Shown piece by piece: positions 34,291 to 46,800 of a stretch of DNA of 64,000 bases. A program made the translations under genes and the position numbers. Location of the stretch: NCBI GenBank assembly GCA_963693315.1, contig OY856188.1:188012930-188076929 (forward strand), read 5' to 3'. The notes beneath the pieces are model-generated. The model searched no databases. It saw nothing but the letters and a program-made list of their open reading frames with translations, and was not told the origin of the DNA. This DNA comes from Diogma glabrata (taxonomy: Eukaryota; Arthropoda; Insecta; Diptera; Cylindrotomidae). Every line of letters begins with the position of its first letter. Positions within the stretch are counted from its first letter, which is position 1.

Positions 34291-35190
34291 AATATTTACA
34301 AATAAACAAACACCGTTCTCCCCATTTGTACACATTTGATTGGTTTTTAGGTTTTTGAAGATCATTTCTTGGAATTTTCTTAATACAAATGAACAGCGGA
34401 AAGTCAGACGACGAAGAAATTTTATTCGTATAAGAGAAATTTGACCCGAATTTGTATAAACTTAAAATAATAAATAACTTGATATGGAACATAACATTCG
34501 AAATAATTGCATTTGGCGATAAAACTCGACCTTCCAGTTTGTTTAGGCTTGTTCAGATAATTTGGAGGATTTAAGTCGTGTGGAACAGAATAGAATTTAG
34601 CTCTACTCATGCCGACCAATCAATAGAAAAAGAATTTGTCTGTTATGTGCAAATATACATAGAAATCGTGCTCATCTAAATAAAATTTCTTCTTGTTATT
34701 TCGAAGAGTTTTTATTATTAATAAATTAACTATTTAGCTATATTTAATTAATACGCTCGATCTGATTTCGATTTTTAAATCATCTTCGGGAGCTTACAAA
34801 AGACAGTACCTGGTGGTAAATGCTAATTTGAAGACGATGAATCCAATGATGCTTTTTTCTGGATCAACTTGAAAAAGTATATTATGCTTTTATGAAAAAA
34901 TGGTCATATTTTTTCGAGCTAACCTAGTCCTAATTGCATCATTACCAGGATTTAGCGAAGCCTGATTATGAAGGCTTTCCTCATGTCGTCTAGACGAATT
35001 TAGCAATTAATAAAACAAATTCCACGCAAACTTAGTTTCTAAAACACAGTTATTGCTTTGGGTTTTATAAATTTAAGGACATCATTAGAGTAATATATAA
35101 ATACATAGAATAATACTAGTTCACAATATAAAAAAAGTCATTCTTAAAATTTTGTAAAAAAACTGCCCAGCATACTAAAGCTAATGAATT
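34291..35190. other. No recognisable feature
   Basis: AT-rich. Open frames of 65-91 codons on the minus strand have no recognisable domain. The left limit of the next foldback is approximate. Confidence 0.4.
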
Positions 35191-35380
35191 AAAAAAATTG
35201 AAGTGCGTAATCTTTACACGCTGTTGAAGTAAAACTAAAACTACTTTGGCTACTGTGGCAGGTATTACTAAAAATATTAAATATAAAATAATATAATAAA
35301 ATATGTCGTATTGAAATTTAGAGTAGCATTTCTTGATAATATAATTTACAACTATATGTAATAAAAGCCATATTTACATA

Positions 35381-36694
35381 GAGTGTGTTTTTTTTATATA
35401 TGGGAGAGTTAGGAGAGATATTTTAAACGTCAAAAAAATTATTAATTCAGTAAATTATTTGTGATATAACATCACCCCGATGGAAAATCTCCCATCAAGA
35501 ATAATATAAGAACTGAATCTAAAAAATTATGGTGCAAATTATGAAACTTTTTGCAATCCATACAATTTTAGAGCGATCTAGTTTCGAACCAATGAGAAAA
35601 TTTTAAACTTTAAAAAAGTTTATCATTCTCATCAGGGCTAGCCGACTAGATAAACTCTACCAAAAAATGTCAACGCTAATGTATATAAACTAAAAATTAG
35701 GTTACAACTCTAGCGAAGTGTAAAAACAAAAAATTTACATAAACATACATTTAATAAATTCAGGTTTAGTCAATTAATTTCTCTGGTGATCACTGTTTTG
35801 TTATACTCTAGACATTCTAGTATTGAATAACAAACTTGTATCGGTGAGAGGAAGATGACTAGTCTTCACTTGTGTCTATTGACACATGATCAACAATTAA
35901 TTCAGTAAATTATTTGTGATATAACATCACCCCGATGGAAAATCTCCCATCAAGAATAATATAAGAACTGAATCTAAAAAATTATGGTGCAAATTATGAA
36001 ACTTTTTGCAATCCATACAATTTTAGAGCGATCTAGTTTCGAACCAATGAGAAAATTTTAAACTTTAAAAAAGTTTATCATTCTCATCAGGGCTAGCCGA
36101 CTAGATAAACTCTACCAAAAAATGTCAACGCTAATGTATATAAACTAAAAATTAGGTTACAACTCTAGCGAAGTGTAAAAACAAAAAATTTACATAAACA
36201 TACATTTAATAAATTCAGGTTTAGTCAATTAATTTCTCTGGTGATCACTGTTTTGTTATACTCTAGACATTCTAGTATTGAATAACAAACTTGTATCGGT
36301 GAGAGGAAGAAAAAAAAATTGTCTGTGTTTTTTTTGCATTCTCGGATATATCTGATATATCTGTTCTGTGTTTTTTTCATTCTCGGATATATCTCAGATC
36401 ATATATTTTCTCTCTAAAAACTTTTACAGATATTTATAGTTATTTTTTTTTACCGGAACTCGTCGTTTAAAAGATAAATTTAAAAATTTGAGGTAAAGTT
36501 TCGATTAAAAACAAATATAAATAGATTATTTAATAAAATTTAAATTTATTTAATATATTTTTTTTGCTCAAAAAACTCAGAGAATATATTTTATATCTGA
36601 CAGTTAATTATCGGAGGAAAAAATTATACGATATATCTGATACAGATTTTATTTTATCGCTCCGATTTCTCCGATATAGAAAAAAAACACACTC
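35381..36694. mobile_element. TIR element nested in the foldback, with internal duplication
   Basis: The termini are GAGTGTGTTTTTTTTATATA (left) and TATAGAAAAAAAACACACTC (right), with GGAGA just inside each. The 1314-bp element has no recognisable ORF. Internally it carries a perfect 415-bp direct duplication and, at 36321-36400, two direct copies of CTGTGTTTTTTT followed by CATTCTCGGATATATCT, which look like extra copies of its own terminus. ATA lies outside both ends, so a short target duplication is possible but uncertain. Confidence 0.7.
35441..36310. repeat. Perfect 415-bp direct repeat with 40-bp spacer
   Basis: Units 35441-35855 and 35896-36310 are the same length and I found no mismatch reading them side by side. 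The spacer is TGACTAGTCTTCACTTGTGT plus about 20 bases. Identity at this level implies a very recent duplication or an assembly artefact. Confidence 0.9.
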
Positions 36695-37139
36695 ATAATG
36701 TTTTACAAAGTCTTACAACGTATTACAAATTAAATTTACGATGAATACATGACCACTTAATTCAACAATAAGATTTGGTACAACAAATTATGCAGATTAT
36801 CAAGAAATTTAGCAAATTTTCAATGTAAAGTTTATGTTTCTCACTTTAGTTATCATAAACCTCTAATTTCATGTTTCAATTATGATAATAATTGAATTGA
36901 CTTTGTAATACTAATACATAATGTAAATATTACTTTTTATTGCACATGTTGTAAATTATATTATCAAGAAATGTTACTATAAATTGCAATATGACATATT
37001 TATTTTATATTTAATCTTTTTAGTAATACCTGCCACAGTAGCCAAAGAAATTTAATTCAACCGCGTGCAAATATTACACGCACTCATTTTTTATTTAACA
37101 AAACAAATTTAATAAACACAAATATTTTTATTTAAAAAT

Positions 37140-37512
37140 AAACTTTTTAAAAAACGGCATATAAAATACTCATACTCGTACTCGTGAGTATGCCACTCAT
37201 AGAAAGTTATATACGACCACTTCGATATCTATAGCAATATATGTAATACAACTCAAACTATCCAAACAAATTAAAATGTTTTGTTTAAATCTCCTAAAAT
37301 ACATAAAAATACGGCTTTTTCCAATTTTCTGAAAACGGCATTTTTCACATCATAAAAAATTATGCGATCCTCTCGCCCCTCGATCAACCCAAATAGAATA
37401 CGATTTAAATCATCCAAATCAAACGAGCCGTTTTTGAGAAATCGGTCAACATACATAAAAAAACCCATAATGAAACACAGAACCTCCTCTTTTTTGAAGT
37501 CGGTTAAAAAAC
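37140..37512 (-). repeat. Second copy of the AACCGACTTC repeat
   Basis: The minus strand starts TTTTTTAACCGACTTCAAAA at about 37513 and runs to about 37190, matching 24946-25300. Near 37175-37200 there is a small palindromic run (ACTCATACTCGTACTCGTGAG). An 84-codon open frame lies inside, but its text matches no known domain. Confidence 0.7.
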
Positions 37513-40267
37513 TAAAATAATTCAATCCAACTCATATAACATTTAGTACGAGACTGAATAAAAAATGTAATAACATTAAGAAATGAAATATGAATGACAA
37601 TTGACACACACAATACACATAATCGAATTGTATTGCATACTTACCGAACATAATATTCGTCTGTCTTTTTACTTCATTGTTGTTTGAACTTGTTCTTCTT
37701 TATTTTATTTATTTTTCAAAATGTTACTTCCGTTCAAAAACTTTTCATATCGCGCCTAAACAAGTTTTACTTCAAAAATATTTGAAATAATTTTCAACAA
37801 TTACAAAATTTTAGTTTACAATTTGCAAATCCCTTGTTTTTTCTAAAATATTATGAATAAAAAAATGTATGTCAATGAACTCGATGTAAAGAAATACGGT
37901 ATATTTATATTATGAGAAAAAATAAAAAAAGGATTTAAATATGAAAGAATTTTAAAAGAAAAGAGAAAAAGTAATAAAAAACTAACACTAATGCCAATTT
38001 TATACAGAAAAAAGCAACAAAAATTAAATTTTTGCAATTTCTTGTTGCCAGAAAAAAAAAACCACTCTCAATCGCAAGTGTTATGTTGTCTCTATTCTAA
38101 TTGACTAATTTTCTAACTGTCTCTTTTCTAATTGAACTTAGTAATATACGTATTATCTTAATCAATGGTTATATTATACCTAGTTTTTTGAAAGATTGAA
38201 ACGATTGAAGAGATTGAAACTCTTTACGAAAATGGTTTAACATTGCTTGTAAAGGTGTATCTTGTAATTTTTCATACTTACTATTTTTAATTTTCAAATA
38301 TTTTTTTGCATTTGCAACCAAGTTAAGAATTCATAGCAATTCAGATTTTGATTGCTGGCTGTTTGTTTATTTTATAAATACATATAATAGTCTAGGATTC
38401 TATGATTGTTCATTAATGTTTTATACGCAATAGGCTGGTCGTTAAGAATTAAATTTTCTCAGATGCCGTCTTTATTTTAAATAAAAAGAACACGTGCCGC
38501 AAAATCATCGGATTTTTTTATAAAACCGTAAATATCTCATGAAATATGCAGATTAAAAAAAAATCATATAAGCATATTTGTAGGAAATTTAATTCTTTGC
38601 AAAATTCCCTTAATACTTAAGTTTTTATGACTTAAGATACGACGATTTACAAGTTTTTTTTTCAAAATACATATCATCAGATATATACGTTGAAGGCAAA
38701 AACTGACTAGGACCTTTTTTGTGAAGAGTTAAATTTCTTACAAAAATGTTTAGATGATTTTTTTTAAATCTGTATATTTAATCTGCATTTTGATAAAATC
38801 TACGATCTGACACAGATCTGACACATGGTTAAGGAACTAGTGACTTTATACTAGAAAAAAAATTGGTTTTAATCCGTTTCTTATACATATAAACCTCTGC
38901 AGTAAGAGGTTTTTGACTTGTTGGCTTCAACAAAAAAGTTTCAACAATCCCCAACTACAATTTCCAAAAACCTTATAACAGTCAATGACAAAAAAATAAA
39001 AAGATTTGAATAGAAGAAATTAATTTTTTTTTCTTAGAAATAAACTATTTTGATATTTTGCAGTAATTGCACGACATATGATATAGAGCAGATTTGTGTC
39101 ATAAATTGTCACACATATGTTCTGTGGTAGATTTGATATTTGTTTGTTGCAAAATTGGATAAATATAGTTTTGCTTATATGTAGCTAATTTTTTTTAAAT
39201 TTGTTCGATATCTGTTTTAAATTAGTTAGTTTTGTTTAAACTAATCTGATACATCAGATTCTACTGGCACACAAAACTGTCTGATCTAGAAATCTATCTA
39301 CTTTTTTTTATTGATACAAGTCAAAAAAATGAAAATGAAATTCTTTAGGTGTATTCCCACATAGAAACAATTTAATACTTGTGTGACGCAACGAATCAAT
39401 CAAACCGCAATTGCATGAGCTTACAACAATTTTTATATATAGAAGATGTATTAGCTCACACAATAATATTTAAATTACTGTTCGAGAAAATTTTTCTAAA
39501 TTTGTTGATTTATTTGTTGCACTTGTTGTTTTTGTGTTTGATTTTGATGCCTAATATAGTGTCAGCTAGAGTGTGACGTAACCGAAATAGAATAACAAAT
39601 CGATTTATGGTCGATTTATCTTTAGATAATGAAGGTTCTGGTCTTAGAGTAGAAATCGAAATAGACCGGTCGTTAGAGTAGAAATCGAAATAGACCGGTC
39701 TAAGTCAAAATTTGAAAAACATGAGTTTATCCGTTATATCGCATCAAATTACTTCAAACTTAATTAGTCCAATGTAATTTTACGATATTGTCAAAAAAGA
39801 CCCGTTATAGAGTACTTGTTATTTCAACAAAAATGTAATTCATTTAGAGTTGATTATGATAGTAATCTAAGACAAAATTTGAAGAAATAAAAACAAAAAA
39901 GTCGAACAAAATGTCAAAAAAAAAATAGCCAAAATGTTGTGTTGCAAAGTTTTTATATCGTCGGACCATAGGCCCATAAAAATGAGCTGTTCCTCCTAAA
40001 TGTCAAAATTTCTCTTTTTTAATTGAAAGTTAATGGTGACAAAATAATGAGTTGGGAAAATAATTAATAAATAACATTAGAATTTCGAAGTTTGCTTTTG
40101 CGTTAAGTCATTTATACGCCGTTCAGTTAATTTTGAAAATGGTTTAAGTCAATTCAAACTGTAAAGAGCATATTTCGGAATGAGATTTATACAAAATTTC
40201 ACATGCATAATAAACTTTTATTATTGAAGACTAACAAAGCTCTAAAATAAAAATTTTCATAGTAGAG
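37513..40267. other. No recognisable gene
   Basis: AT-rich with low-complexity open frames. A TAGAGTAGAAATCGAAATAG phrase is tandemly repeated at about 39645-39695. The 39235-39305 phrase recurs at 31410-31490. No RNA gene seen. Confidence 0.45.
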
Positions 40268-40419
40268 AATAGTATATTTTCCTACAAGAGATGAAAACAT
40301 TGTTTTTTTCGTGAGTAAACATTTGTTCACGAGACGCGTTAGTGTCGAGTGAGACATGTTTACGAACGAAAAACGTTTTTATCTCGCGTAGGAAATGCAA
40401 TTTTTTCTGTGATACTATT
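40268..40419. mobile_element. Hairpin MITE, family H1
   Basis: Ends AATAGTAT and ATACTATT. The arms pair imperfectly over most of the length: TTCCTACAAGAGATGAAAAC and CGTGAGTAAACATTTG against the region ending TTTTTATCTCGCGTAGGAAA, with a CG-rich centre (ACGAGACGCGTTAGTGTCGA). A partial copy lies at 15-70. Confidence 0.7.
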
Positions 40420-41687
40420 ATATAATCGATATTTACTATAAATTATAAAGTTTTAAATTGACAACAAAACATTCAAAATTCATATTCTATTTTTTTATGG
40501 TTACGTTGTTTGAAATACTTTGGAAAATTATATGAAAAACCATAGCAACTATAACTTGTTATTTTTTTACACTAGTGAGTTTACTTTTCGCATAGAAAAA
40601 TGTTTTTTAATTTAATCATTTGCAAACCTTTAAATATCTCAAAACAAGAAATGTATGACATAGACCACTTTCATAATTATAGGCACATATATGTGAGATT
40701 TAAAATTTTTTACGTTATTATTTTTGTTATTTATATTTACGAAAAATTCGATTTGCACAAAATTTTCAAATTTTGTATTGTTATTGGTTTTCCATATTGA
40801 TTTTTGTGCTTTATCATAACGAATAATTTTCGACATTGCTACAGCTTCTAGATATATAACAAGAAGGGCTGGTAACAGGCAAGCAGCAAAAAAAGTCACA
40901 CGATTCGTTCTGACACACTCCGTATAAATAGTCTGAAGGTTTATCATACCTCATCGAGTGCCAATGTGTGTGTCGGTTGTTTAAAGAACTATTACTTGTA
41001 CTAATGTTCCAAATTTTGGACAAGGAAGGACCCTTGCTACAGTTGAATTGTTATGAATTATCGTGTAATTACATGCAGATAAAACTACGGTACAACTCTT
41101 GCAATAAGCGATGTCATGTAATTTTATAACCAACATCCACAAAAACTTTTACATCGCAGCTGCAGTAAATGTTTTGTTGCAAAGCAACCGAAGTTGTTTT
41201 ATAGTATTAGATTCTTTTAGAAATCGCCAAAGATGTTTTGCTTGTAGACTACATACACAGCATTTGTAGTCAACGTCTACTACTTCGAAGAAGAAATGCA
41301 AAAGTTATACTTTTTGGCATTTCCGGTACAAAAATGGTTACCAAACATCAAATGACTCTTCAGTTATCATCCATGCATAAAAGTAGTGATGGAATTAATT
41401 TGTGTAGAGTTTAAAATATTTTTATTTAAATAATTAACCTCTAAAAACATAAACGACCACTTAGCTTACTCGTAATATGAACGACCAATCAATAAACATT
41501 CAAGATTGTTCAAATAAATTAATTCATTAATTCATTCGATAAGTTCTATCTCCAAAAACGATATTTGTTCACTGGAAAATTTTGCATTTTTGGTTGGTGG
41601 TAAAAGTAAGATAAGACATCAACTAGTTTCTCTTTTATGGCTACTCGAGAAACAAACAAAGTGGCGTTCTATAACTAACACTTTCAT
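40420..41687. other. No recognisable feature
   Basis: AT-rich. Open frames on both strands overlap each other at 40600-41020 with no recognisable domain. Confidence 0.4.
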
Positions 41688-41806
41688 CCTACAGATATTT
41701 ATTTCCAGCACTTAAATTTTGTAATTTTGAAACGGTAAAGTTTTTTAATGAAAAGAAATGTTTAATACTTCACCGCTTCAGAGTTACAGAATTAAGCTGC
41801 AAGTAT
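41688..41806. repeat. Palindromic MITE (family of 10264-10375)
   Basis: The left arm has AAATTTTGTAATTTTGAAAC and the right arm ACTTCACCGCTTCAGAGTTA then CAGAATTAAGCTGCA. It is the same layout as the copy inside the Tigger element, but the left arm is more diverged. Confidence 0.6.
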
Positions 41807-42730
41807 TTTAAATTATATCTACTATATGATTTCTTGTTTGGCACAATCAAAATATAGAAGAATCTAAAACCCTAAAAGAATAAATTTAAAGAATATACGA
41901 TCTGAAAGGTTTCCCTTTCGGGAAACGGAAGGAAAAAAGGAAATGAAAGACCCCCATAGTGGGATCAGAGCAATTATTGTCAGACAATAGAAAACATAGG
42001 ATCAGATCGGATCAGAAAGTTGTGAACAACAAAGTATATTAAAAAGTCAGCACAATCGTCGCCATTGCTGGATTAGTGACATTTTTATAGATGCAGTCCG
42101 AGCAATTTTTTTTTCGCACAACAAAGTAGTGAGAATAGATCTATGTTGAATGATTCTTAAGAAACCTATGATAAAAGAAAATAAATATATCATAATAGTA
42201 ATAAAATTATCTCATTTTTGAATACACAGCAACTAGAGAATTTAAGAAACGTCATCTTAAAAAATCTTGAAAATATATATCGCTTGAAAAGATATGTGAT
42301 ATAGAGCTAACCACTTTTCATAGCTGAGAGGATTTAACGTGTTTGAGGCAGATTAAAACATGAAAACTACGAACACAAAAAAATATTCTTTAATTTTGCT
42401 AAAATTCTATAAACTTGAAAAATAAATTACATATACATATCAACGATCCAATTAGCTAATCTCCATATCATTCCTTGCTTAACAGTCCAGGCAAGAGCAT
42501 TAGATTGTCCGGGGGAGTGCCAGACCCACCAGACAACATGTACGAGGTTGCTTGAACTGTTTTAAAGCTAACGCAAAACAAGCCAGTAAATGTAAACAGT
42601 TTATTTGGAGCGAGAGTGGTACCAGCAAAACCATTCAGTCGTTGAGGAGTTGACAATGCTGGACGAATAACTTAAGCGTTAATTAAAAAAAGAGGCGCCA
42701 AATAAATAATATTTAGCAATAAACATATAC
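41807..42730. other. No recognised gene
   Basis: AT-rich, with a GGTTTCCCTTTCGGGAAACG palindrome at about 41909. A 62-codon minus-strand open frame (42468-42656) has balanced codon composition unlike its neighbours but matches no domain I recognise; it may be a TE scrap. Confidence 0.35.
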
Positions 42731-42734
42731 GAAT

Positions 42735-42906
42735 GATGGTGAAGTCGATTCACATCGCAGTTGTTCGCGAGTTATCGATAGAAGTATTCACTAGCGCTTT
42801 AAAGAGGCTATAGCTGGAGAAGAGATGTTCCTGTCGAGATGCACACCGATAGTGGTAGTAATTTTATTAATGCAAAGAGAGGACTAAACGAGATTTATCC
42901 ACTAAT
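42735..42906 (+). pseudogene. BEL/Pao integrase fragment
   Basis: The plus strand reads VKSIHIAVVRELSIEVFTSA, LKRL, and then, after stops and frame changes, RRCSCRDAH and DSGSNFINAKRGLNEIYPL. This order (K(A/S)IH, E.F..ALKRF, RRG, SDNG(T/S)NF.GA) is that of the integrase core of BEL/Pao elements, here with SDNG altered. Only about 55 residues survive and no other part of the element was recognised. Confidence 0.65.
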
Positions 42907-43124
42907 TTGATCAAAAACATTCAACGACGTTCCCCTACAATATCTTTCTCTTACCTTACATAAAATTGAACAGCACATGATCCACCCATATTAACCACAC
43001 TACCCACATAATTCACCCACATTAATAAATATACATCAAATTGCCACGTAACGTTTAAAGAAATGTTAACAGGCTGAATACCGTTGCATTGAGGGGATCA
43101 GCTTTTTAATTGTAATTTGTTTTC

Positions 43125-43280
43125 TTTTTGATCTACGGAGGTGACAAGCTTGCGTACTCCATATTACTCAATGGAATAAATTTCATTTTCCATATTACTC
43201 TATATCTATAAGACAGTGCGTCACATGATCAAGGAATATGCCATTAGCTGAATTATTGGCAATTACAATTAAGTTTTGCT
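43125..43280 (+). repeat. 5' UTR fragment of the 44-kb LINE family
   Basis: TTTTTGATCTACGGAGGTGA and GCGTACTCCATA are followed by CACATGATCAAGGAATATGC and TGAATTATTGGCAATTACA, matching the 5' UTR parts of the retroposons at 15915-16550. The middle is deleted. There is no 3' tail. Confidence 0.6.
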
Positions 43281-43483
43281 CCCGCTAATTTTTAACACTA
43301 AATAAACTGGAGCTCTAGTAGGTAGCACAATTCGTTGGACAATGTGTATTTCATTTATTTTTTTGGTTTGACTTCATTCCGAAAAATAATTAAATTTTTT
43401 CGTAAAACGATTCCACATTTTTCAAGATATCGTCAATCGGTAGTATAATAATAATCAATAAAGCAAATCATATTTTGTTTAAG

Positions 43484-43818
43484 AATAGTAGATTCTTGTA
43501 TGAGCTTAGAATGAAGGCAATTCTTCACGAGGATGAAGTTTCCCGGAACGAGCGTAGCGAGTGGAGGGAATCATCCGAGTGAAGAATTGCCTTCATCCTA
43601 AGCGAATACAAGATACCATTTTATTCACGACTACAAATATTTCAAATAATTTCAATCAAGTTTTCCTGTAAAAGTTTATATCGCCATATTGAAATAAATC
43701 TATGAAATATAAAACAAAACAAAACATGTTTGTTTATTTTAGATTTTATATGTATTGTTCTTGTTTTATCTGTTTATATTACTATACCAACAAATCAAGT
43801 TTTTAATTTGTTAGGGGA
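43484..43818 (-). repeat. Hairpin repeat, inverted copy upstream of the LINE (family H4)
   Basis: It begins AATAGTAGATTCTTGTATGA and its first 137 bp form a long hairpin around CCCGGAACGAGCGTAGCGAG. It then continues to GTTAGGGGAA at 43818. The inverse complement of the whole unit matches 5570-5935 and, apart from about 60 bp at its inner end, 47565-47837. Confidence 0.85.
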
Positions 43819-43889
43819 ATTTTGAATAAATAAAATGGAATGAAATAAATAAAAAAGAATTTGATATATAGAAAGGAATGAACACAATT

Positions 43890-46800
43890 ACAATGAAAGA
43901 TTGGGATTGGGATTGGGAAAGCCGCAGGAGGGATCGATTTTGATCGATTATGATCAATGTTGATCTACGGGTCTGACTACCCTGCGTACTCCAGTCCCTG
44001 CCATTGACATATGAGTTAGCGTGAGATATCACATACCACTGGCAATGGCAGGAGATGTCATTAGCCAAGATGATATCTTAGCGTGCTGGCGGACGAACTT
44101 TAATTAGTCAACGGCAGCACTTCCAGTCTTAGCTGGGCAGCGTTCCGTAGCGGTACCGCTCATTAGCTCTTCCGAGGAATCGAACCAACACGTAGTTATG
44201 TGTGGGCTTTGTGCCTCGATTGAAGTGGTGGGCGGTGCGTCTGGGGTGCGCTGCACCAGCTGGATTATTGGCATTTAGTTTTGTTTTGTTTTCTGCAAAT
44301 TTCTCACAATTTGTTTTTCACTTATTATTTTGTTATTATTTCTTCATCTTATCATGAAATATTGGCATATGTCATATTTTGTAGTATGATAGGATTTTTT
44401 ACTTAGTTATGCATTTTAAAATAAAACACAAAAAAATAAAATAAACATTTTGATATATATATGGCAGTACAACCGAAAAAAAATAAGTCTGCAAGTGGTA
44501 AAGCAAATTTGCGCAATCCACCCGCCCATAAAGCGGCATGTCCACGGAATTTGCAGGGACAAAACATACATAAATCAATAAAAAATTTTAAAATACATGT
44601 TCAAAACATCTGCGGATTGAACGCTAACCATGACCACGTGCAACATCATCTTGAGCACGACAAACCGAACATTCTATTCCTTACAGAAACACAAGTTTCT
44701 GAAAATTTTCTCTTTATAGAATCGCTTAATTCCAAATATAGGCTCGAATCAGCTTTCAAACTCCATCAGGGCGTATGCGCATTCATTCATGAGAGTGTTG
44801 CGTACACGCGCTTTCCAAATTTTGAACTACACGGTGACGGCATCAATACAATGGTTTTAAAGATTTGTCTTCCAGAAATGACTTTTTTTACAATAGCTTT
44901 ATACCGGTCCCCCAACAAACGTAACCCAAACTTTTTTAATATACTGACAAAAATTATGGACGAGATTAGAGCAAAGTCCCCTAATTGTGAAGTTATCGTT
45001 ACCGGTGACTTCAACGTCCACAACAAATCATGGTTGGAATTCTCCAAATCGACCGACGATGTTGACAATAGTGGAAAACTGGCAGAAATTTTTGCCGCGT
45101 CTCAGGGCCTATTCCAAATTGTAAAAAACCCGACTTTCACTCCCCGTAATGGCGGTGATAATAGTTTTCTACTAGATCTCTATCTTACCACAATGCCAGA
45201 TATTACGAGTGTCGATGTTGCGAAAGGTAGTATTGGAAATTCTGATCATTATTTAATCTCATCAGTTATCAAAACTGATTTACTTAAAACTACAGCTCCC
45301 AAACCCCGTAAAATATTTCACTACTCAAAAATGGATAAGAGTGGTCTTCAAAATTTTTTCCATGGTTTCCCTTTCGACCGTCATTGTTTTTACACTGACA
45401 ATGTAAATGTTTCTGCTCAAAACTTTACAGAAACCATCCAATTTGCTATAAATAAATTTGTCCCTTTCTCCATAGTAAAACCCAAACAAAAATACTTGTA
45501 TTCGAAAGCTGCCAAAACGGCACTTAGAAACAAACGTAGATCATTTAATATTTGGATTCATAACAAAACTCCCACTAATCGATCCCAATATCTAAAGGCC
45601 AACAAAATATCTAATCAGATTATCTCAAACGAAAAGTTCGAAATTGACAGAGCGAAAGCCTCAAAACTTACGTCTATGTCTGTTTCTGACAAGAGTTTCT
45701 ACAGTGCCATTAATTCTTTAAATTCTGGTACAAAATTTTCTATTCCCCCTATTATTGATGGTGATTTAATCGTCAATGATCCCGCAAGAAAAGCTAACTT
45801 GTTCGCTGAACGCTTTGCTCTGAACTCCACTGTTTTGGAAACTCCTAAAGAAATACCCCAAATCCAGTCTTCAGGAGTTAATATGAATGAACTTCACTTC
45901 AAACCCAAAATAGTCGCTAAACTTTTAAAGGGGTTAAACATCAACAAAGCATCAGGAATGGACAATATTCCACCCATTATTTTAAAAACCTTTTCCAAAG
46001 AACTTGCACCAACTTTAACTAAAATATTCTACCAATCCTACAAATCTGGTATATTTCCCTCGTGCTGGAAGTTGGCAAATGTCCAGCCCGTCCCCAAAAA
46101 GGGACCAAGATCCGATATCTCAAATTATAGGCCAATAGCTTTACTATCGGTCCTATCCAAAGTCTATGAGCATTATATTAATACACATATTTCAAAATTT
46201 CTGGAAGAAAATCATTTAATATCCGACAGCCAATACGGTTTTCGAAACAAAAGATCAACTACCGATCTATTAAACTATGTAGCGCATTGTTGGAACAGCA
46301 TACTTGATAAAGGTGGTGAAACATACGTTATCGCTTTAGACATCTCCAAGGCATTCGATCGAGTCTGGCATGCCAACTTAATCAACAAGCTCGTTGCGTA
46401 CGGTTTTCATCCCAATGTTGTGAAGCTGATTCAAAATTTTCTATCCGACCGATACATTTCGGTAACCTTAGACGGATATTCTTCTGAGTCTAAACTAATT
46501 AACGCTGGTGTACCCCAAGGCTCAGTATTGTCCCCAACCCTATTTTTGATTTATATCAACGAATTGTTGAAAATCACCAGCAACCCAATAAATAGTTTTG
46601 CAGATGATAGTACTCTGCACAAGTCGTTCGAGCCCCTTCCTTCAAAAGGTAAAATGCACGAACGAATTAATCCTGCCCGGAGAGACGCTGCCATAAACGT
46701 GAACAAAGACCTGAATAAAGTCGCCGACTGGGGTGACCAAAACCTTGTCAATTTCAACTCCACCAAAACACAGCTGTTGATTGTTTCCAGATTAAAGACC

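Larger units (their letters stand above)
35191..37095. mobile_element. Foldback element with long inverted arms (about 190 bp)
   Basis: The left arm (about 35191-35380, resuming near 36695-36715) and right arm (about 36900-37095) are inverted copies. They share TTTGGCTACTGTGGCAGG, TATTACTAAAAA, CATTTCTTGATAATATAATT and TACAAAGTC. Outer parts (GTGCGTAAT..TACACGC and its partner) are more diverged. No transposase. A second TIR element interrupts the left arm at about 35381. The right arm's continuous text (TTTACATTATGTATTAG region) serves as the uninterrupted reference. Its own target duplication was not found. Confidence 0.75.

Noticed and set aside
43811..44068. 85-codon minus-strand frame over the LINE 5' UTR start
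   Set aside because: Includes SQSQS text from the ATTGGG repeats; an artefact of the repeat, with no conserved counterpart in the other 5' UTR copies.
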